This document shows, in pieces, positions 26,024-35,030 of a stretch of 64,000 nt of DNA (within the stretch, counting starts at the first letter, position 1; every line of letters starts with the position of its first letter). The DNA lies in contig NZ_JBHUEM010000003.1 in the NCBI RefSeq assembly GCF_042680805.1, positions 248,001 through 312,000 of the forward strand. Reading direction: 5' to 3'. A program made the translations under genes and the position numbers. The DNA is from Bacillus_CJ salitolerans. Its GTDB lineage: Bacteria > Bacillota > Bacilli > Bacillales > SA4. A model generated the notes under the pieces. It made no database searches and was not told the origin of the DNA. It was given only the letters and a program-made list of their open reading frames with translations.

Positions 26024-27114
26024 AAAAAGGTGTCATATTAGAGGTTCATAAACACTCTATCACCTTATTAACGCCAGATGGACAATTTTTAAAGGGCAGA
26101 AAAGACAGAGAACACTACGAAATAGGAGAGGAAGTAAACTTTATTCCTTTTACAGAGAAAAAGAAGGGAAGGTTGTTCCATTTCGAAAAATTTAGAGTGG
26201 CTATTGCTGCATCTGTTGCTGCTGCATTACTATTTTTCACCGTTTTAAGCTTTTATGACACCAAGCAAGTATATGCTTACATGTCAATTGATATCAATCC
26301 GAGCATAGAAGCAGGCGTAGATAAAAAGTTTCGTGTCATTAGCCTAGAAGCCCTAAACAATGAAGGAAAGGTCATTATAGACAGTATGGATGAATCATGG
26401 CATAGCCAAACCATTGAGTCTGTTACATTAAATATTTTAAAAGAGAGTAAAGAGGCTGGATATTATGAGGACAATGCAGAGGTATTAATTGCTACGGTAA
26501 TCGTAAATGATAAAGGGGAGCAATTAGAGAGCAAGCTTAATCATAATGTCGAAACAATGATTGAAACAATTAAAGCAGAAGAGGTTTCAGTTATTGCTTT
26601 TGAAAGTTCAATGGAGGAGAGAGAATCAGCGGTTAAACATGGACTTTCAACAGGGAAGTACCATCAGCAATTGGTGACTGCAAAAGAAAATGCTTCCATT
26701 CTAAAACAAGAAAAGAAAAATGTGCAAGAGAATATAAATAAAGAACAAACGAAAGAAAAAGCAATCTCAAAAGAGCTAGAGAAATTGAAAAAGGAAGAAG
26801 AAAAAGCAAACAAAATAAAAGATCGTGTAAAAAAGGACCTTAATGCCAATACAAAAAAACAAAATGAGGAAAGAAAGAAACAAACTCCAAATAATCATTC
26901 AAAGGGTAACCAAGAAAAAGCAAATCAACCTAATCAGTCTAACGAGGATAAAGGGCGACCTGGACTTGTAGATGACCTTTTAGAAAGAATTAAAGGGAAG
27001 AAACTAGAAAGAGATAAAGACAAAGAGAAAAATAAAGAGAAAGATAAAAAAGATGACAAAAAGGGTAAAGGGAAAAATAAATCAGAGGAAGAGAAAGAGG
27101 AAGGCGACCAATAG
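26020..27114 (+). CDS. rsgI: Anti-sigma-I factor RsgI
   Basis: 364 residues. The cytosolic N-terminal domain (KKGVILEVHKHSITLLTPDG) binds SigI; one membrane helix lies at about residues 62-82; a periplasmic-side domain begins YMSIDINPSIE, the Asn-Pro autoproteolysis site known for RsgI; the C-terminal 150 residues are a Lys/Glu/Asn-rich coiled and disordered tail. In clostridia the extracytoplasmic part carries carbohydrate-binding modules; none is visible here. TTG start overlaps the sigI stop (TTGA). Confidence 0.92.
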   Translation: MKKGVILEVHKHSITLLTPDGQFLKGRKDREHYEIGEEVNFIPFTEKKKGRLFHFEKFRVAIAASVAAALLFFTVLSFYDTKQVYAYMSIDINPSIEAGVDKKFRVISLEALNNEGKVIIDSMDESWHSQTIESVTLNILKESKEAGYYEDNAEVLIATVIVNDKGEQLESKLNHNVETMIETIKAEEVSVIAFESSMEERESAVKHGLSTGKYHQQLVTAKENASILKQEKKNVQENINKEQTKEKAISKELEKLKKEEEKANKIKDRVKKDLNANTKKQNEERKKQTPNNHSKGNQEKANQPNQSNEDKGRPGLVDDLLERIKGKKLERDKDKEKNKEKDKKDDKKGKGKNKSEEEKEEGDQ

Positions 27115-27125
27115 GGGGGAGGGGG

Positions 27126-27154
27126 AAGGAGCAAATAATGCTCCTTCTTTTTTA
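27126..27154 (+). terminator. Terminator of sigI-rsgI
   Basis: AAGGAGCA / TGCTCCTT stem, loop AATAA, then a T-rich tract (CTTTTTTA). Confidence 0.9.
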
Positions 27155-27205
27155 TATTAAGTAAGTATTAGTTTCGGTGTTTTGTTTATACAATGATACG
27201 GCTAA

Positions 27206-27411
27206 ATCCAGAACTAGCACCCAGCCAAGATGAAATGGCGACGATCTTTGCTAGTTCAACCTACTCGTGGGAAAAAGAAAAATCACTTTTTCCTTGGTCA
27301 TCAAATAACCCTACATGAGAAATAGGGAAAAGCACCCGTTTTCTCATATAGGAACATTTGCTCTGCCATAGGCTAAACGGGGCAGCCCTGAGTCTTTTGA
27401 TTCTGCTAGTT
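27206..27411. repeat. Dispersed intergenic repeat, copy A
   Basis: Starts AATCCAGAACTAGCACCCAG and ends around CCTGAGTCTTTTGATTC. It shares about 40 nearly identical bases (CACCCAGCCAAGATGAAATG and the following bases) and the element GAACATTTGCT...AAACGGGG with copy B at 30547. Confidence 0.8.
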
Positions 27412-27464
27412 CTATTTTCTTGGGGACTGCATATTTTGTAGGAGGACAGGCAGGAGGAGATTAA

Positions 27465-28019
27465 ATGGCCATTTATTTATTATTGCTATTTGTGTTGTGC
27501 CAAATCGTGTTTGCTGTATGTTATGTAATGAATAATCAAAAACATCTTCAAGGTATGAATGGAATGATTGTAACGATGGGGATGTCAATGATGGCAGGAG
27601 CAAGTGTTGGGACAATAATTGGAGTTTTATTTGTCCATGATATATTTTCATCGACCATTATTAGTGTATTAATCGGTTTGTTTATAGGATTTATCATTGG
27701 ATGGCCAATCAATTTATTCGTTAGTATTGAAGGGATGCTTTCAGGTCTCATGGGTGGGATGATGGGAGCAATGGTAGGAAATATGGTAGGGCGACCAGGT
27801 GAAATGATCAAAATTATCTTACTATTATCGATTATGATTTACTCATTTATCGTTTCCCTTATTCAGCAAGAAACAAAGAATTACCAATCAAAGTTTTCAA
27901 TTATTCTCATGATTATGTTTGTACTCATATTTTTATTTTTAAGTGTCAATGAGTTAAATCTACAAGTGGATCTACTGCACAAGGAGTATCATCACTTCTT
28001 TAGAGGCAACGTTCATTAA
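27465..28019 (+). CDS. Integral membrane protein with Gly/Met-rich core
   Basis: 184 residues with five or six membrane helices. The centre has a Gly/Met pattern (MLSGLMGGMMGAMVGNMVG). I do not recognise a functional family; the Met-rich motif hints at metal contact but that is speculation. A ribosome site GGAGGAGA precedes the ATG. It is followed closely by a ferritin gene, though a promoter-like stretch lies between them. Confidence 0.7.
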   Translation: MAIYLLLLFVLCQIVFAVCYVMNNQKHLQGMNGMIVTMGMSMMAGASVGTIIGVLFVHDIFSSTIISVLIGLFIGFIIGWPINLFVSIEGMLSGLMGGMMGAMVGNMVGRPGEMIKIILLLSIMIYSFIVSLIQQETKNYQSKFSIILMIMFVLIFLFLSVNELNLQVDLLHKEYHHFFRGNVH

Positions 28020-28072
28020 ATTTTTTTCATTCCTATGTTATACTTGTAAAAAAGCACAAAGGAATGATATTT

Positions 28073-28579
28073 ATGTTAAGCAATCAACTACATAAAACTC
28101 TAAATGATCAAATGAATTATGAATTCTTCTCAGCCCATGCGTACTTAGCAATGGCTGCTTATTGTTCAGATGAAGGATTGGACGGATTTGCCAATTTTTT
28201 TCTCGTACAAGCTGAAGAAGAACGTTTTCATGCGATGAAATTTTATAATTTTATAAATTCCCTTGGGAAAAGAGCAACCATAAATGGCTTTGAATCTCCA
28301 AATAATGAATTCTCTTCATTACTGGATGTTTTTGAAAAAGCACTAGTACAAGAAAAAGAGGTAACAAAACGTATTTATCATCTATCTGATATAGCAATGG
28401 ATGAACGTGAGCATGCTACTATATCTTTTCTAAAATGGTTTATTGAGGAACAAGTAGAAGAGGAAGATATGTTTGACAGTATTATTCAAAAGCTTAAAAG
28501 AATCCAAAATGATAGTAACGCTATATTTATGCTGGATACTGAATTTGCAGGCCGTACCTTTACACCAGAGAATGAATAG
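28073..28579 (+). CDS. ftnA: Ferritin
   Basis: 168 residues. Ferroxidase ligands are visible in EFFSAHAYLAMAAY, AEEERFHAMKF and EREHATISFLKWFIEEQVEEE. It forms 24-mers that oxidise and store iron in the cytoplasm. ATG 28073 follows AAAGGAA; an ATG three codons upstream is too close to it. Terminator directly downstream. Confidence 0.92.
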   Translation: MLSNQLHKTLNDQMNYEFFSAHAYLAMAAYCSDEGLDGFANFFLVQAEEERFHAMKFYNFINSLGKRATINGFESPNNEFSSLLDVFEKALVQEKEVTKRIYHLSDIAMDEREHATISFLKWFIEEQVEEEDMFDSIIQKLKRIQNDSNAIFMLDTEFAGRTFTPENE

Positions 28580-28590
28580 TATAATACAAA

Positions 28591-28617
28591 AGACAAGCAT
28601 AGGGCTTGTCTTTTTAA
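28591..28617 (+). terminator. Terminator of the ferritin gene
   Basis: AGACAAGC / GCTTGTCT stem and TTTTTAATTTT. Confidence 0.85.
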
Positions 28618-28628
28618 TTTTCCTTCGT

Positions 28629-28654
28629 AAAAACCGGGCTTTATCAAAGCCCGG
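28629..28654 (-). terminator. Terminator of the SASP gene
   Basis: CCGGGCTTT / AAAGCCCGG perfect 9-bp stem, followed on the minus strand by TTTTTACG. Confidence 0.85.
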
Positions 28655-28674
28655 TATATCCATGTACTATTCAA

Positions 28675-28881
28675 TTATTCTTGAGGATTAACTTGACCAT
28701 TTAGTTGTTGCTGAGCAGTTTTGACAAGACGTTTTGTAATTTCTCCTCCTACTGATCCGTTTGCACGAGAAACTGTATCTGAACCAAGATTTACTCCAAA
28801 CTCTGTTGCAATTTCATATTTAATTTGATCAAGTGCTTGTTCAATTCCAGGTACTAATAATTTGTTACTACTTCTTGACAT
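28675..28881 (-). CDS. sspD: Alpha/beta-type small acid-soluble spore protein
   Basis: 68 residues, with both SASP signatures: EIATEFGVNLG containing the GPR protease cleavage region, and DTVSRANGSVGGEITKRLV. It coats spore DNA. The start is MSRSSNKLL (ATG 28881) or the ATG just before it; both are served by GGGAG. Its position relative to sigI-rsgI and ktrD matches my memory of sspD in B. subtilis. Confidence 0.93.
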   Translation of the reverse strand: MSRSSNKLLVPGIEQALDQIKYEIATEFGVNLGSDTVSRANGSVGGEITKRLVKTAQQQLNGQVNPQE

Positions 28882-29081
28882 CATAATCATCTCCCAATAT
28901 CTATTACAGCTATATATCTTTAAAGCTGCATTCATAGTATTTGAGTAGTATGTAATGCTATACGAGGGAAAGTTTTCATATTTCGGAGAATAACCGAGAG
29001 AGTTTTCCTTAAAAAGGGTTGTTTCTTTCGGCCTTATAGTTCAAAATGTTAGGAGAGTTATATTAGAAAGGTATGAAAACA

Positions 29082-30437
29082 ATGGTCGATCAATTTAAAA
29101 ACCGGCTGTATCATTTAAGTCCCGCTCAACTTATTGTGAGTTTTTATTTTTTAGCAGTTTCCTTTTCAGTTATTATGCTAAGCTTGCCCATTGCACATAA
29201 AGAAGGAGTGGATTGGAGCTTTTTAGATGCGCTTTTTACTGCAGTAAGTGCGGTAAGTGTTACTGGTCTAACTGTTGTATCAACTGCTGAAATGTTTAGT
29301 GTTCCTGGAATTTTTATTTTAGCATTTGTACTTCAGTTTGGTGGTATAGGGGTAATGACTCTAGGTACATTTATTTGGCTACTGATGGGGAAGAAGATTG
29401 GGCTTAAAGAACGTCAGCTGATTATGACAGATCAAAATCAGTCAAGTCTTTCTGGACTAGTAAATTTAATGAAACATATATTATCAATTATTATTATTGT
29501 GGAACTTATGGGTGCACTCATTTTAGGTACCTATTTCTTAAAATATTTTCCTAGTTGGCAGGAAGCCTATTTACAAGGTTTTTTTGCAGCGGTTTCTGCA
29601 ACTACAAATGCAGGCTTTGATATTACAGGAAGTTCTCTTATACCCTTTGCTAATGACTACTTTGTTCAATTTGTGGTCATCATTCTAATCGTATTAGGGT
29701 CTATTGGCTTTCCAGTTTTAATTGAAGTAAAAGACTTTTTAACCCAAAAATCAAATGACTATAGATTTCGATTTTCACTTTTTACCAAGTTAACGACGAC
29801 TACTTTTTTGATCTTAATAATCGTAGGTACCGTATTGATTATATTATTTGAGTGGAATCATTTTTTTGAAGGGAAAACATGGCATGAAGCCTTCTTTTTC
29901 GCCTTGTTCCAATCCGTTTCTACAAAAAGTGCTGGCTTAGCAACAATGGATGTATCACTATTTTCAGAACCAACCCTCCTAGTGATTTCAGCTTTAATGT
30001 TTATTGGTGCATCGCCAAGTTCAGTTGGTGGGGGGATTAGAACAACTACATTCGCCCTTAATTTATTGTTTTTATATCATTTTGCTAAAGGTAATCGTCA
30101 TATAAAGATTTTTAAAAGAGAATTACATGATGATGATATATTAAAATCAGTTGTGGTTACGATTATGGCAACTCTTTTATGTTTTAGCGCAATTACTATA
30201 TTATCTATGACTGAAGAATTTCCGTTGATAAGTATAATATTTGAAGTCTGTTCGGCATTTGGTACTACAGGATTATCACTTGGTATTACGCCAGAGTTAA
30301 GTAATATCGGGAAAATTGTATTAATAATACTAATGTTCGTTGGTAGGGTTGGAATACTATCTTTCCTGTTTGTTCTTGGAGGACGAGAAAATAAAACGCG
30401 ATACCACTATCCAAAAGAAAGAGTTATTATTGGATAA
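29082..30437 (+). CDS. ktrD: Potassium uptake channel subunit, KtrB/KtrD type
   Basis: 451 residues. Four M1-P-M2 repeats with filter loops SVTGLT, TTNAGFD, TKSAGLA and GTTGLS; the conserved Gly is present in each. It forms the membrane dimer of a Ktr K+/Na+ system and needs a cytosolic KtrA/KtrC RCK partner, which is not in this window; KtrD is known to pair with a distant KtrC. ATG 29082 is favoured by AGAAAGG; ATG 29073 is only 1 base from it. Confidence 0.9.
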   Translation: MVDQFKNRLYHLSPAQLIVSFYFLAVSFSVIMLSLPIAHKEGVDWSFLDALFTAVSAVSVTGLTVVSTAEMFSVPGIFILAFVLQFGGIGVMTLGTFIWLLMGKKIGLKERQLIMTDQNQSSLSGLVNLMKHILSIIIIVELMGALILGTYFLKYFPSWQEAYLQGFFAAVSATTNAGFDITGSSLIPFANDYFVQFVVIILIVLGSIGFPVLIEVKDFLTQKSNDYRFRFSLFTKLTTTTFLILIIVGTVLIILFEWNHFFEGKTWHEAFFFALFQSVSTKSAGLATMDVSLFSEPTLLVISALMFIGASPSSVGGGIRTTTFALNLLFLYHFAKGNRHIKIFKRELHDDDILKSVVVTIMATLLCFSAITILSMTEEFPLISIIFEVCSAFGTTGLSLGITPELSNIGKIVLIILMFVGRVGILSFLFVLGGRENKTRYHYPKERVIIG

Positions 30438-30463
30438 AGTGAAAGCCCTTTTTAGGGCTTTCA

Positions 30464-30497
30464 GGCTGTCAAGAAAGTTCTCGACAGCCTTTTTTAA
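30464..30497 (+). terminator. Double hairpin terminator after ktrD
   Basis: A 9-bp hairpin GAAAGCCCT/AGGGCTTTC at 30441-30462 is followed by GGCTGTC/GACAGCC with TTTTTT. Confidence 0.85.
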
Positions 30498-30546
30498 TTA
30501 TTTTGAAAAATAAAAGCTTTCAGCAAGATAATGGGCTAGTGACTTG

Positions 30547-30712
30547 GAATCCAGCTCCAGCACCCAGCCAAGATGAAATGGCGACAATCTTTGTCATTCC
30601 ATCCTACTCGAGGTCAAATAACTTGTCATGAATAAAAGGGAAAACCCCCCTTTTTTGCATGCCAGAACATTTGCTTGTCGTGGCAAAACGGGGACACTTG
30701 CGCCTTTTGTTC
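30547..30712. repeat. Dispersed intergenic repeat, copy B
   Basis: AATCCAGCTCCAGCACCCAG start, shared block with copy A, and a 3' end GGGACACTTGCGCCTTTTGT. The rest of the 464-bp gap (30438-30901) holds no gene. Confidence 0.8.
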
Positions 30713-30901
30713 TTTTTAAGAAAGTATAAAAGCTTCAGTTTTTACCGCCAGTTGGAGTGGATAACCCTAAATGAGTAAAAAGGGCGCCCTTATTCTTATG
30801 CTCTTTTTGGTAACTTTCCAATTACTTACATTAATATTTCAGGGGAGTGTTGTAGATATTAATATTTGTTAAATAAATTTAAAGGTAAGGCAGGTAGTCT
30901 T

Positions 30902-32095
30902 ATGAAACATGAAAAGCGATGGGCAATTGTTTCGCTAGCTTCCATACCATTAGTAATGACATTAGGAAATTCAATGTTAATACCAGTTCTTCCGACAATT
31001 GAAAAAAAGCTTAATATCAGTTCATTTCAAGTGAGTATGATTATTACACTATACTCAATTGTTGCCATTATTTTAATACCTATAGCAGGTTATTTATCAG
31101 ACCGGATTGGACGAAAAAAGGTGATTATACCTAGCTTACTTATAGCTGGGATGGGTGGAATTGTCTCAGGATGGGCTGCTTGGAAAATGGATAATCCATA
31201 TATCTTGATTTTGATAGGAAGGGTTTTACAAGGGGTAGGAGCCGCAGGAGCAGCTCCTGTTGTTATGCCCTTAGTTGGAGATATGTTCAAGAGTGAAAAA
31301 GAAGTAAGTAAGGAACTTGGGGTTATCGAAACGTCTAATACTTTTGGAAAAGTTTTAAGTCCGATATTAGGTTCCTTACTTGCAGGACTTGTATGGTTTT
31401 TACCATTTTTTGCAATTCCTATATTTTGTGCAATCTCGATATTACTTATGTTGTTTCTTGTTAAATCACCAAAAATGAAAAAGCCTGTGCCCTTCAAAAA
31501 ATTTTTTAAAACCATAAAAAAAATATTTAAAAAGAATGCAAAGTGGCTGATCGCCATCTTTATTATTGGTTGTATTCTTATGTTTGTTCTGTTTGGAGTA
31601 CTTTTTTATTTATCTACGATGCTAGAGGATGAACATAAAATTGAAGGTGTTAAAAAGGGACTAATCCTTGCCATTCCACTTGCCTCTTTATGTATTGCTT
31701 CATTTGTCACAGGGAAAAAAATAGAGGAAAACAAAGTGTTAATGAAATGGTTAACGTTTATTGGAATTCTTTTATCAGCTGGGTCTGTGTTTGCAATCAG
31801 TTTTACTGAAAACATCTATTTTCTAATTTCGATTTTCTTCATTTGTGGAATGGGTATCGGAGTTGCACTACCTTGTCTAGACGCTCTCATAACTGAAGGT
31901 ATCGAGAAAGAGGAAAGAGGTACTATAACGTCTATATATAGCTCCATGAGATTTATTGGAGTGGCATCAGGGCCACCATTATTTGTCTTATTAATGAAGG
32001 CTTCCCATCAGGTCATGTATTACACCGTAACTGGTATTTGTATTCTGGCAGCCATCATTGCTTTAGTTGGGATAAAACCAAAAGAAATAAAATAA
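30902..32095 (+). CDS. MFS transporter (drug/metabolite efflux type)
   Basis: 397 residues, 12 membrane helices, motif A GYLSDRIGRKKV between helices 2 and 3, and GRVLQGVGAAGAAPVV (motif B/C region) in helices 4-5, typical of drug:H+ antiporters. The start at ATG 30902 follows CAGGTAG; an in-frame TTG at 30866 has no ribosome site. Substrate unknown; a siderophore or drug exporter would be compatible. Confidence 0.85.
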   Translation: MKHEKRWAIVSLASIPLVMTLGNSMLIPVLPTIEKKLNISSFQVSMIITLYSIVAIILIPIAGYLSDRIGRKKVIIPSLLIAGMGGIVSGWAAWKMDNPYILILIGRVLQGVGAAGAAPVVMPLVGDMFKSEKEVSKELGVIETSNTFGKVLSPILGSLLAGLVWFLPFFAIPIFCAISILLMLFLVKSPKMKKPVPFKKFFKTIKKIFKKNAKWLIAIFIIGCILMFVLFGVLFYLSTMLEDEHKIEGVKKGLILAIPLASLCIASFVTGKKIEENKVLMKWLTFIGILLSAGSVFAISFTENIYFLISIFFICGMGIGVALPCLDALITEGIEKEERGTITSIYSSMRFIGVASGPPLFVLLMKASHQVMYYTVTGICILAAIIALVGIKPKEIK

Positions 32096-32109
32096 AGTTT
32101 GTATGTAAA

Positions 32110-32148
32110 AGAGCACCAGTCCTTTATTAGACTGGTGCTCTCTTTTTA
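32110..32148. terminator. Bidirectional terminator
   Basis: AGAGCACCAGTC / GACTGGTGCTCT, 12-bp perfect stem with CTTTTT. Confidence 0.9.
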
Positions 32149-32219
32149 CTCTAATTAGACGTCTCACTATAAGTTTCAAACTTCGTATCAAACCGAAGAC
32201 GATGAACGACTTCTTCTTT

Positions 32220-32570
32220 CTAATCTTGATTATAACTCACATCTTTATCCGGATGTGTAAAAGGTACTCCTTGAGGTTCAATATTTTGTTCGACCAGCTC
32301 TCTGTTTTCTTCAGTATTCCAACCTATATCATTTGTTGGATGAACCCATTCATCACCAGACATAATCGATGGATCAACATCTTCGCTCCAATTATTTAAT
32401 GGAGAATTTTCGGAATCATAAAAGCTATCGCCTATTACAACACCGTGTTCATTCACAAATGGTGGTTCCATTTTTTTACCACTACCTTTAAAGATGGGAG
32501 CACTCGCTTGGTGCGGCATTGTTTCATTGATAAATGGAGTTTCAATATCTTGTTTATTTTTCTTATCCAA
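32220..32570 (-). CDS. DUF3905-like protein, probably shortened by an in-frame TAG
   Basis: 116 residues, soluble, acidic, with SGDEWVHPTNDIGWNTEENR and HPDKDVSYNQD. Resemblance to DUF3905 is from memory. AAAGAGGTG is spaced 6 bases from TTG 32570; ATG 32576 touches the ribosome site. After the TAG at 32222-32220 the same frame stays open for 22 codons (KEEVVHRLRFDTKFETYSET) to another TAG at 32153-32151, and that peptide looks like genuine coding sequence. Either a nonsense mutation removed the C-terminus or the amber codon is read through. Confidence 0.7.
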   Translation of the reverse strand: MDKKNKQDIETPFINETMPHQASAPIFKGSGKKMEPPFVNEHGVVIGDSFYDSENSPLNNWSEDVDPSIMSGDEWVHPTNDIGWNTEENRELVEQNIEPQGVPFTHPDKDVSYNQD

Positions 32571-32683
32571 GTTCATCACCTCTTTTTGTAAAGTGGTTAC
32601 TCGTTTAGTGTTTCCAACTATGAAAATCATATGAATGGCTTTCGTTTCATTTTGGAATCCTATTTAGAAAGGAGATGAGTACT

Positions 32684-32824
32684 ATGTTAATGGATCGTTC
32701 TTTTCCGGTTGCTCACCTAAGTAAGGAAAAATTGACTAAAATTCAAAAGTTTGAGCAAAAATTAAGAGAAGAAACAGGCGAAGATATCGTATTGATTGCT
32801 TATGAGCACAAAACAACCAAATAA
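32684..32824 (+). CDS. Small hypothetical protein (46 aa)
   Basis: Starts MLMDRSFPVAHLSKEKLTKI, then a charged helix and GEDIVLIAYEH. AAAGGAGATGA is a strong ribosome site 7 bases before the ATG. I know no function; small size and neighbours suggest a spore-related role. Confidence 0.65.
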   Translation: MLMDRSFPVAHLSKEKLTKIQKFEQKLREETGEDIVLIAYEHKTTK

Positions 32825-32916
32825 AATAAGGTCAAAACTTCCTATTATGTCGATGGTCAAGAGGTACACAATATAGAATGAGGATTCTCTCAATTTAAGT
32901 TAAAGGGGTGCATACA

Positions 32917-33081
32917 ATGGCAAAACGTAAAGTGAAATTTGATGCTGCAAGGAAAAGTAATTTTACTCCAACTGAAAGCTTACCGGATACTGAATTTGCT
33001 CAAGAAGCTGTAGAAGAAGAGGCAATGAAGGGTGCGAATCGGAATTCTAAAAAAGGCTATCAAGGCGGAAGGAAGGAATAA
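32917..33081 (+). CDS. Small basic hypothetical protein (54 aa), spore-type
   Basis: MAKRKVKFDAARKSNFTPTE at the N-terminus, an acidic centre (DTEFAQEAVEEEAMKG) and a Gly/Lys tail. RBS AAAGGGGTG. It lies 3 bases upstream of another MAKR-type mini-protein. Composition resembles minor small spore proteins, but I cannot name it. Confidence 0.65.
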   Translation: MAKRKVKFDAARKSNFTPTESLPDTEFAQEAVEEEAMKGANRNSKKGYQGGRKE

Positions 33082-33084
33082 GAG

Positions 33085-33243
33085 ATGGCGAAACGAGTTC
33101 AGCGGAAGAAACATGCAGGGGATAACAACCATACGATGTCAAAAGATCTTTTGCAGGAGGAATTTGGTACGGAGCTTGGAAACTATAATGCAAATAAACC
33201 AGTTGAATTAGTTGCAGAGGCAAAAGCAAAAAAGAAAAAGTAA
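33085..33243 (+). CDS. Small basic hypothetical protein (52 aa), spore-type
   Basis: MAKRVQRKKHAGDNNHTMSK start, central LLQEEFGTELGNYNANKPVE and a Lys tail. Coupled to the preceding gene (3-base gap; the ribosome site GGAAGGAA overlaps its 3' end). Function unknown. Confidence 0.65.
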   Translation: MAKRVQRKKHAGDNNHTMSKDLLQEEFGTELGNYNANKPVELVAEAKAKKKK

Positions 33244-33245
33244 AA

Positions 33246-33273
33246 AACGTGTAGGAATTTTTTCCTACACGTT
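33246..33273. terminator. Bidirectional terminator
   Basis: AACGTGTAGGAA / TTCCTACACGTT stem between convergent genes, with flanking A- and T-rich tracts. Confidence 0.8.
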
Positions 33274-35030
33274 TACACGATTACGTAATGAAGTGGTACT
33301 GAAAATAACATTGTATTTTGCTTAGTTGAATCAAAATAAGCTAATAATAAACACGGTTCATTTTTTATTTCTCCAAGCTGCATGAAGTGCTGTAAGTTAA
33401 ACGTAATCTTTTCAAGAACCGTATGTTTGAAAACATCCTTTTCTTGAAGCTGAAGGCGTTCATATTCATCCCCAAGGATAGAAGGTTGGTCCAGAATCTG
33501 ATGATAGTAGAGGGAGCGTTCTCTCTTTTCCATCGTATCATCCCACCATGGCTTCCTAGGTTTAAATTTTTGATTTTGTAAATAATCAATCTTCATTAGG
33601 CTGTGAACAACATTCAAATCTTGGTTTAAAGTGGAAGACAAAAAGCTCCAGAGTCGTTTGAATAAATCCTCGAGCTGGTGACCAATTCGTACCCAACCTT
33701 GCTCATCCCAATGTTTTCCAAATTCTTGAAAGAAATCAAATGGTGTAGGGAACACATTTGTAACTAAGTATTCTACTGTCAAATCCATCCGGTGATCGTT
33801 CCAATATTTCTCCAGTACATCTTCAACTTGTTTAATTTTGGTGATATCCTCAAACGATAATAAATTATTTTTTAAGATTTCATAAGGGGCATGGTCTATA
33901 TATACATAATCATGCTCAGTCGCACGGATTCGTAATCCTGTTCCTCTTAGCATCTTTAAAAATCCTAATTGTAGTTCCTCTGGTCTCATCGCAAATACAT
34001 CGTTAAACGTCTTTTTAAAGGATTGATAATCTTCTTCTGGTAAGCCCGCAATTAAGTCTAAATGCTGATCAATTTTCCCGCCATTTTTAACCATTGTGAC
34101 GGTACGGGTTAGCTTTTGGAAATTTTGTTTTCTCATAACTAATTCATTCGTTGCATCATTTGTTGATTGAACACCAATTTCAAAACGAAACAGTCCTTTT
34201 GGTGCATGTTCATTTAAAAACTCTATGACTTCTGGACGCATAATGTCCGCTGTTATTTCAAATTGGAATACGGTCCCTGGAAGATGCTCATCAATCAAAA
34301 ATTGAAACATTTCCATCGCATAGCTTCTACTAATATTGAAGGTACGATCGACGAATTTAATCGTTTTGGCCCCATTCTCCATTAGATAACGAATATCATC
34401 TTTTATTTTTTCTTTATGAAAATAACGAACCCCTACTTCTATTGAAGAAAGACAAAATTGACAGCTAAATGGACATCCCCTGCTCGTTTCAATATACGTA
34501 ACACGCTTTGATAAATGAGGAATATCCTCCTCGAATCGAAAAGGAGAAGGAGCTTCTTGCAAGTTTAACTTGTTTCGCTGAGGATTAATAACATCTTTAT
34601 CATCTAATCGATAAGCAAGCCCATGAATACCTGCAAAATCTTTTTCCCCCTTCAACTGATCTAGTAACTGCTTAAATGTTTCCTCTCCTTCACCGATAAC
34701 AATAAAATCAACATCTACTAAACGGTGTAACCAAAAGGAAACATCATAGGAAACTTCCGGTCCACCAATCATAATCGTGAGCTCTGGTTTTATTTTTTTT
34801 AGAATACTAATGACTTTAATTGTCTCTTCAATATTCCAAATATAACAACTAAAACCAATGACATCAGGGGTGTAACGGAATAAATCTGTAACGATATTCA
34901 TTACAGGATCCTTAATCGTATACTCAACCATTTGAACTTGATGCTCAGGCTGTACATAGGAGCGAAGACATCTAATGGCTAGGTTTGTATGAATATATTT
35001 CGCATTTAAGGTAGTTAATACAACATTCAT
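33273..35030 (-). CDS. B12-binding-domain radical SAM protein (DUF4080-containing)
   Basis: 585 residues. Residues 1-140 form a cobalamin-binding Rossmann domain (VVLTTLNAKYIHTNLAIR); the radical SAM cluster motif CPFSCQFC lies near residue 180; DUF4080-like C-terminus follows. Such proteins perform radical methylations or rearrangements on unknown substrates. ATG 35030 is used because the protein begins at the family's N-terminal strand; AGGAG is 13 bases upstream, a long spacing. An upstream in-frame extension to 35159 has no support. Confidence 0.85.
   Translation of the reverse strand: MNVVLTTLNAKYIHTNLAIRCLRSYVQPEHQVQMVEYTIKDPVMNIVTDLFRYTPDVIGFSCYIWNIEETIKVISILKKIKPELTIMIGGPEVSYDVSFWLHRLVDVDFIVIGEGEETFKQLLDQLKGEKDFAGIHGLAYRLDDKDVINPQRNKLNLQEAPSPFRFEEDIPHLSKRVTYIETSRGCPFSCQFCLSSIEVGVRYFHKEKIKDDIRYLMENGAKTIKFVDRTFNISRSYAMEMFQFLIDEHLPGTVFQFEITADIMRPEVIEFLNEHAPKGLFRFEIGVQSTNDATNELVMRKQNFQKLTRTVTMVKNGGKIDQHLDLIAGLPEEDYQSFKKTFNDVFAMRPEELQLGFLKMLRGTGLRIRATEHDYVYIDHAPYEILKNNLLSFEDITKIKQVEDVLEKYWNDHRMDLTVEYLVTNVFPTPFDFFQEFGKHWDEQGWVRIGHQLEDLFKRLWSFLSSTLNQDLNVVHSLMKIDYLQNQKFKPRKPWWDDTMEKRERSLYYHQILDQPSILGDEYERLQLQEKDVFKHTVLEKITFNLQHFMQLGEIKNEPCLLLAYFDSTKQNTMLFSVPLHYVIV

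Noticed and set aside
27548..27811. Ile/Pro-rich antisense ORF opposite the Gly/Met-rich membrane protein
   Set aside because: Shadow of a hydrophobic gene on the other strand; no start signals.
28936..29072. ydaO-type c-di-AMP riboswitch before ktrD
   Set aside because: The region is too short and the conserved ydaO motifs are not seen; only a small CGG/CCG hairpin is present.
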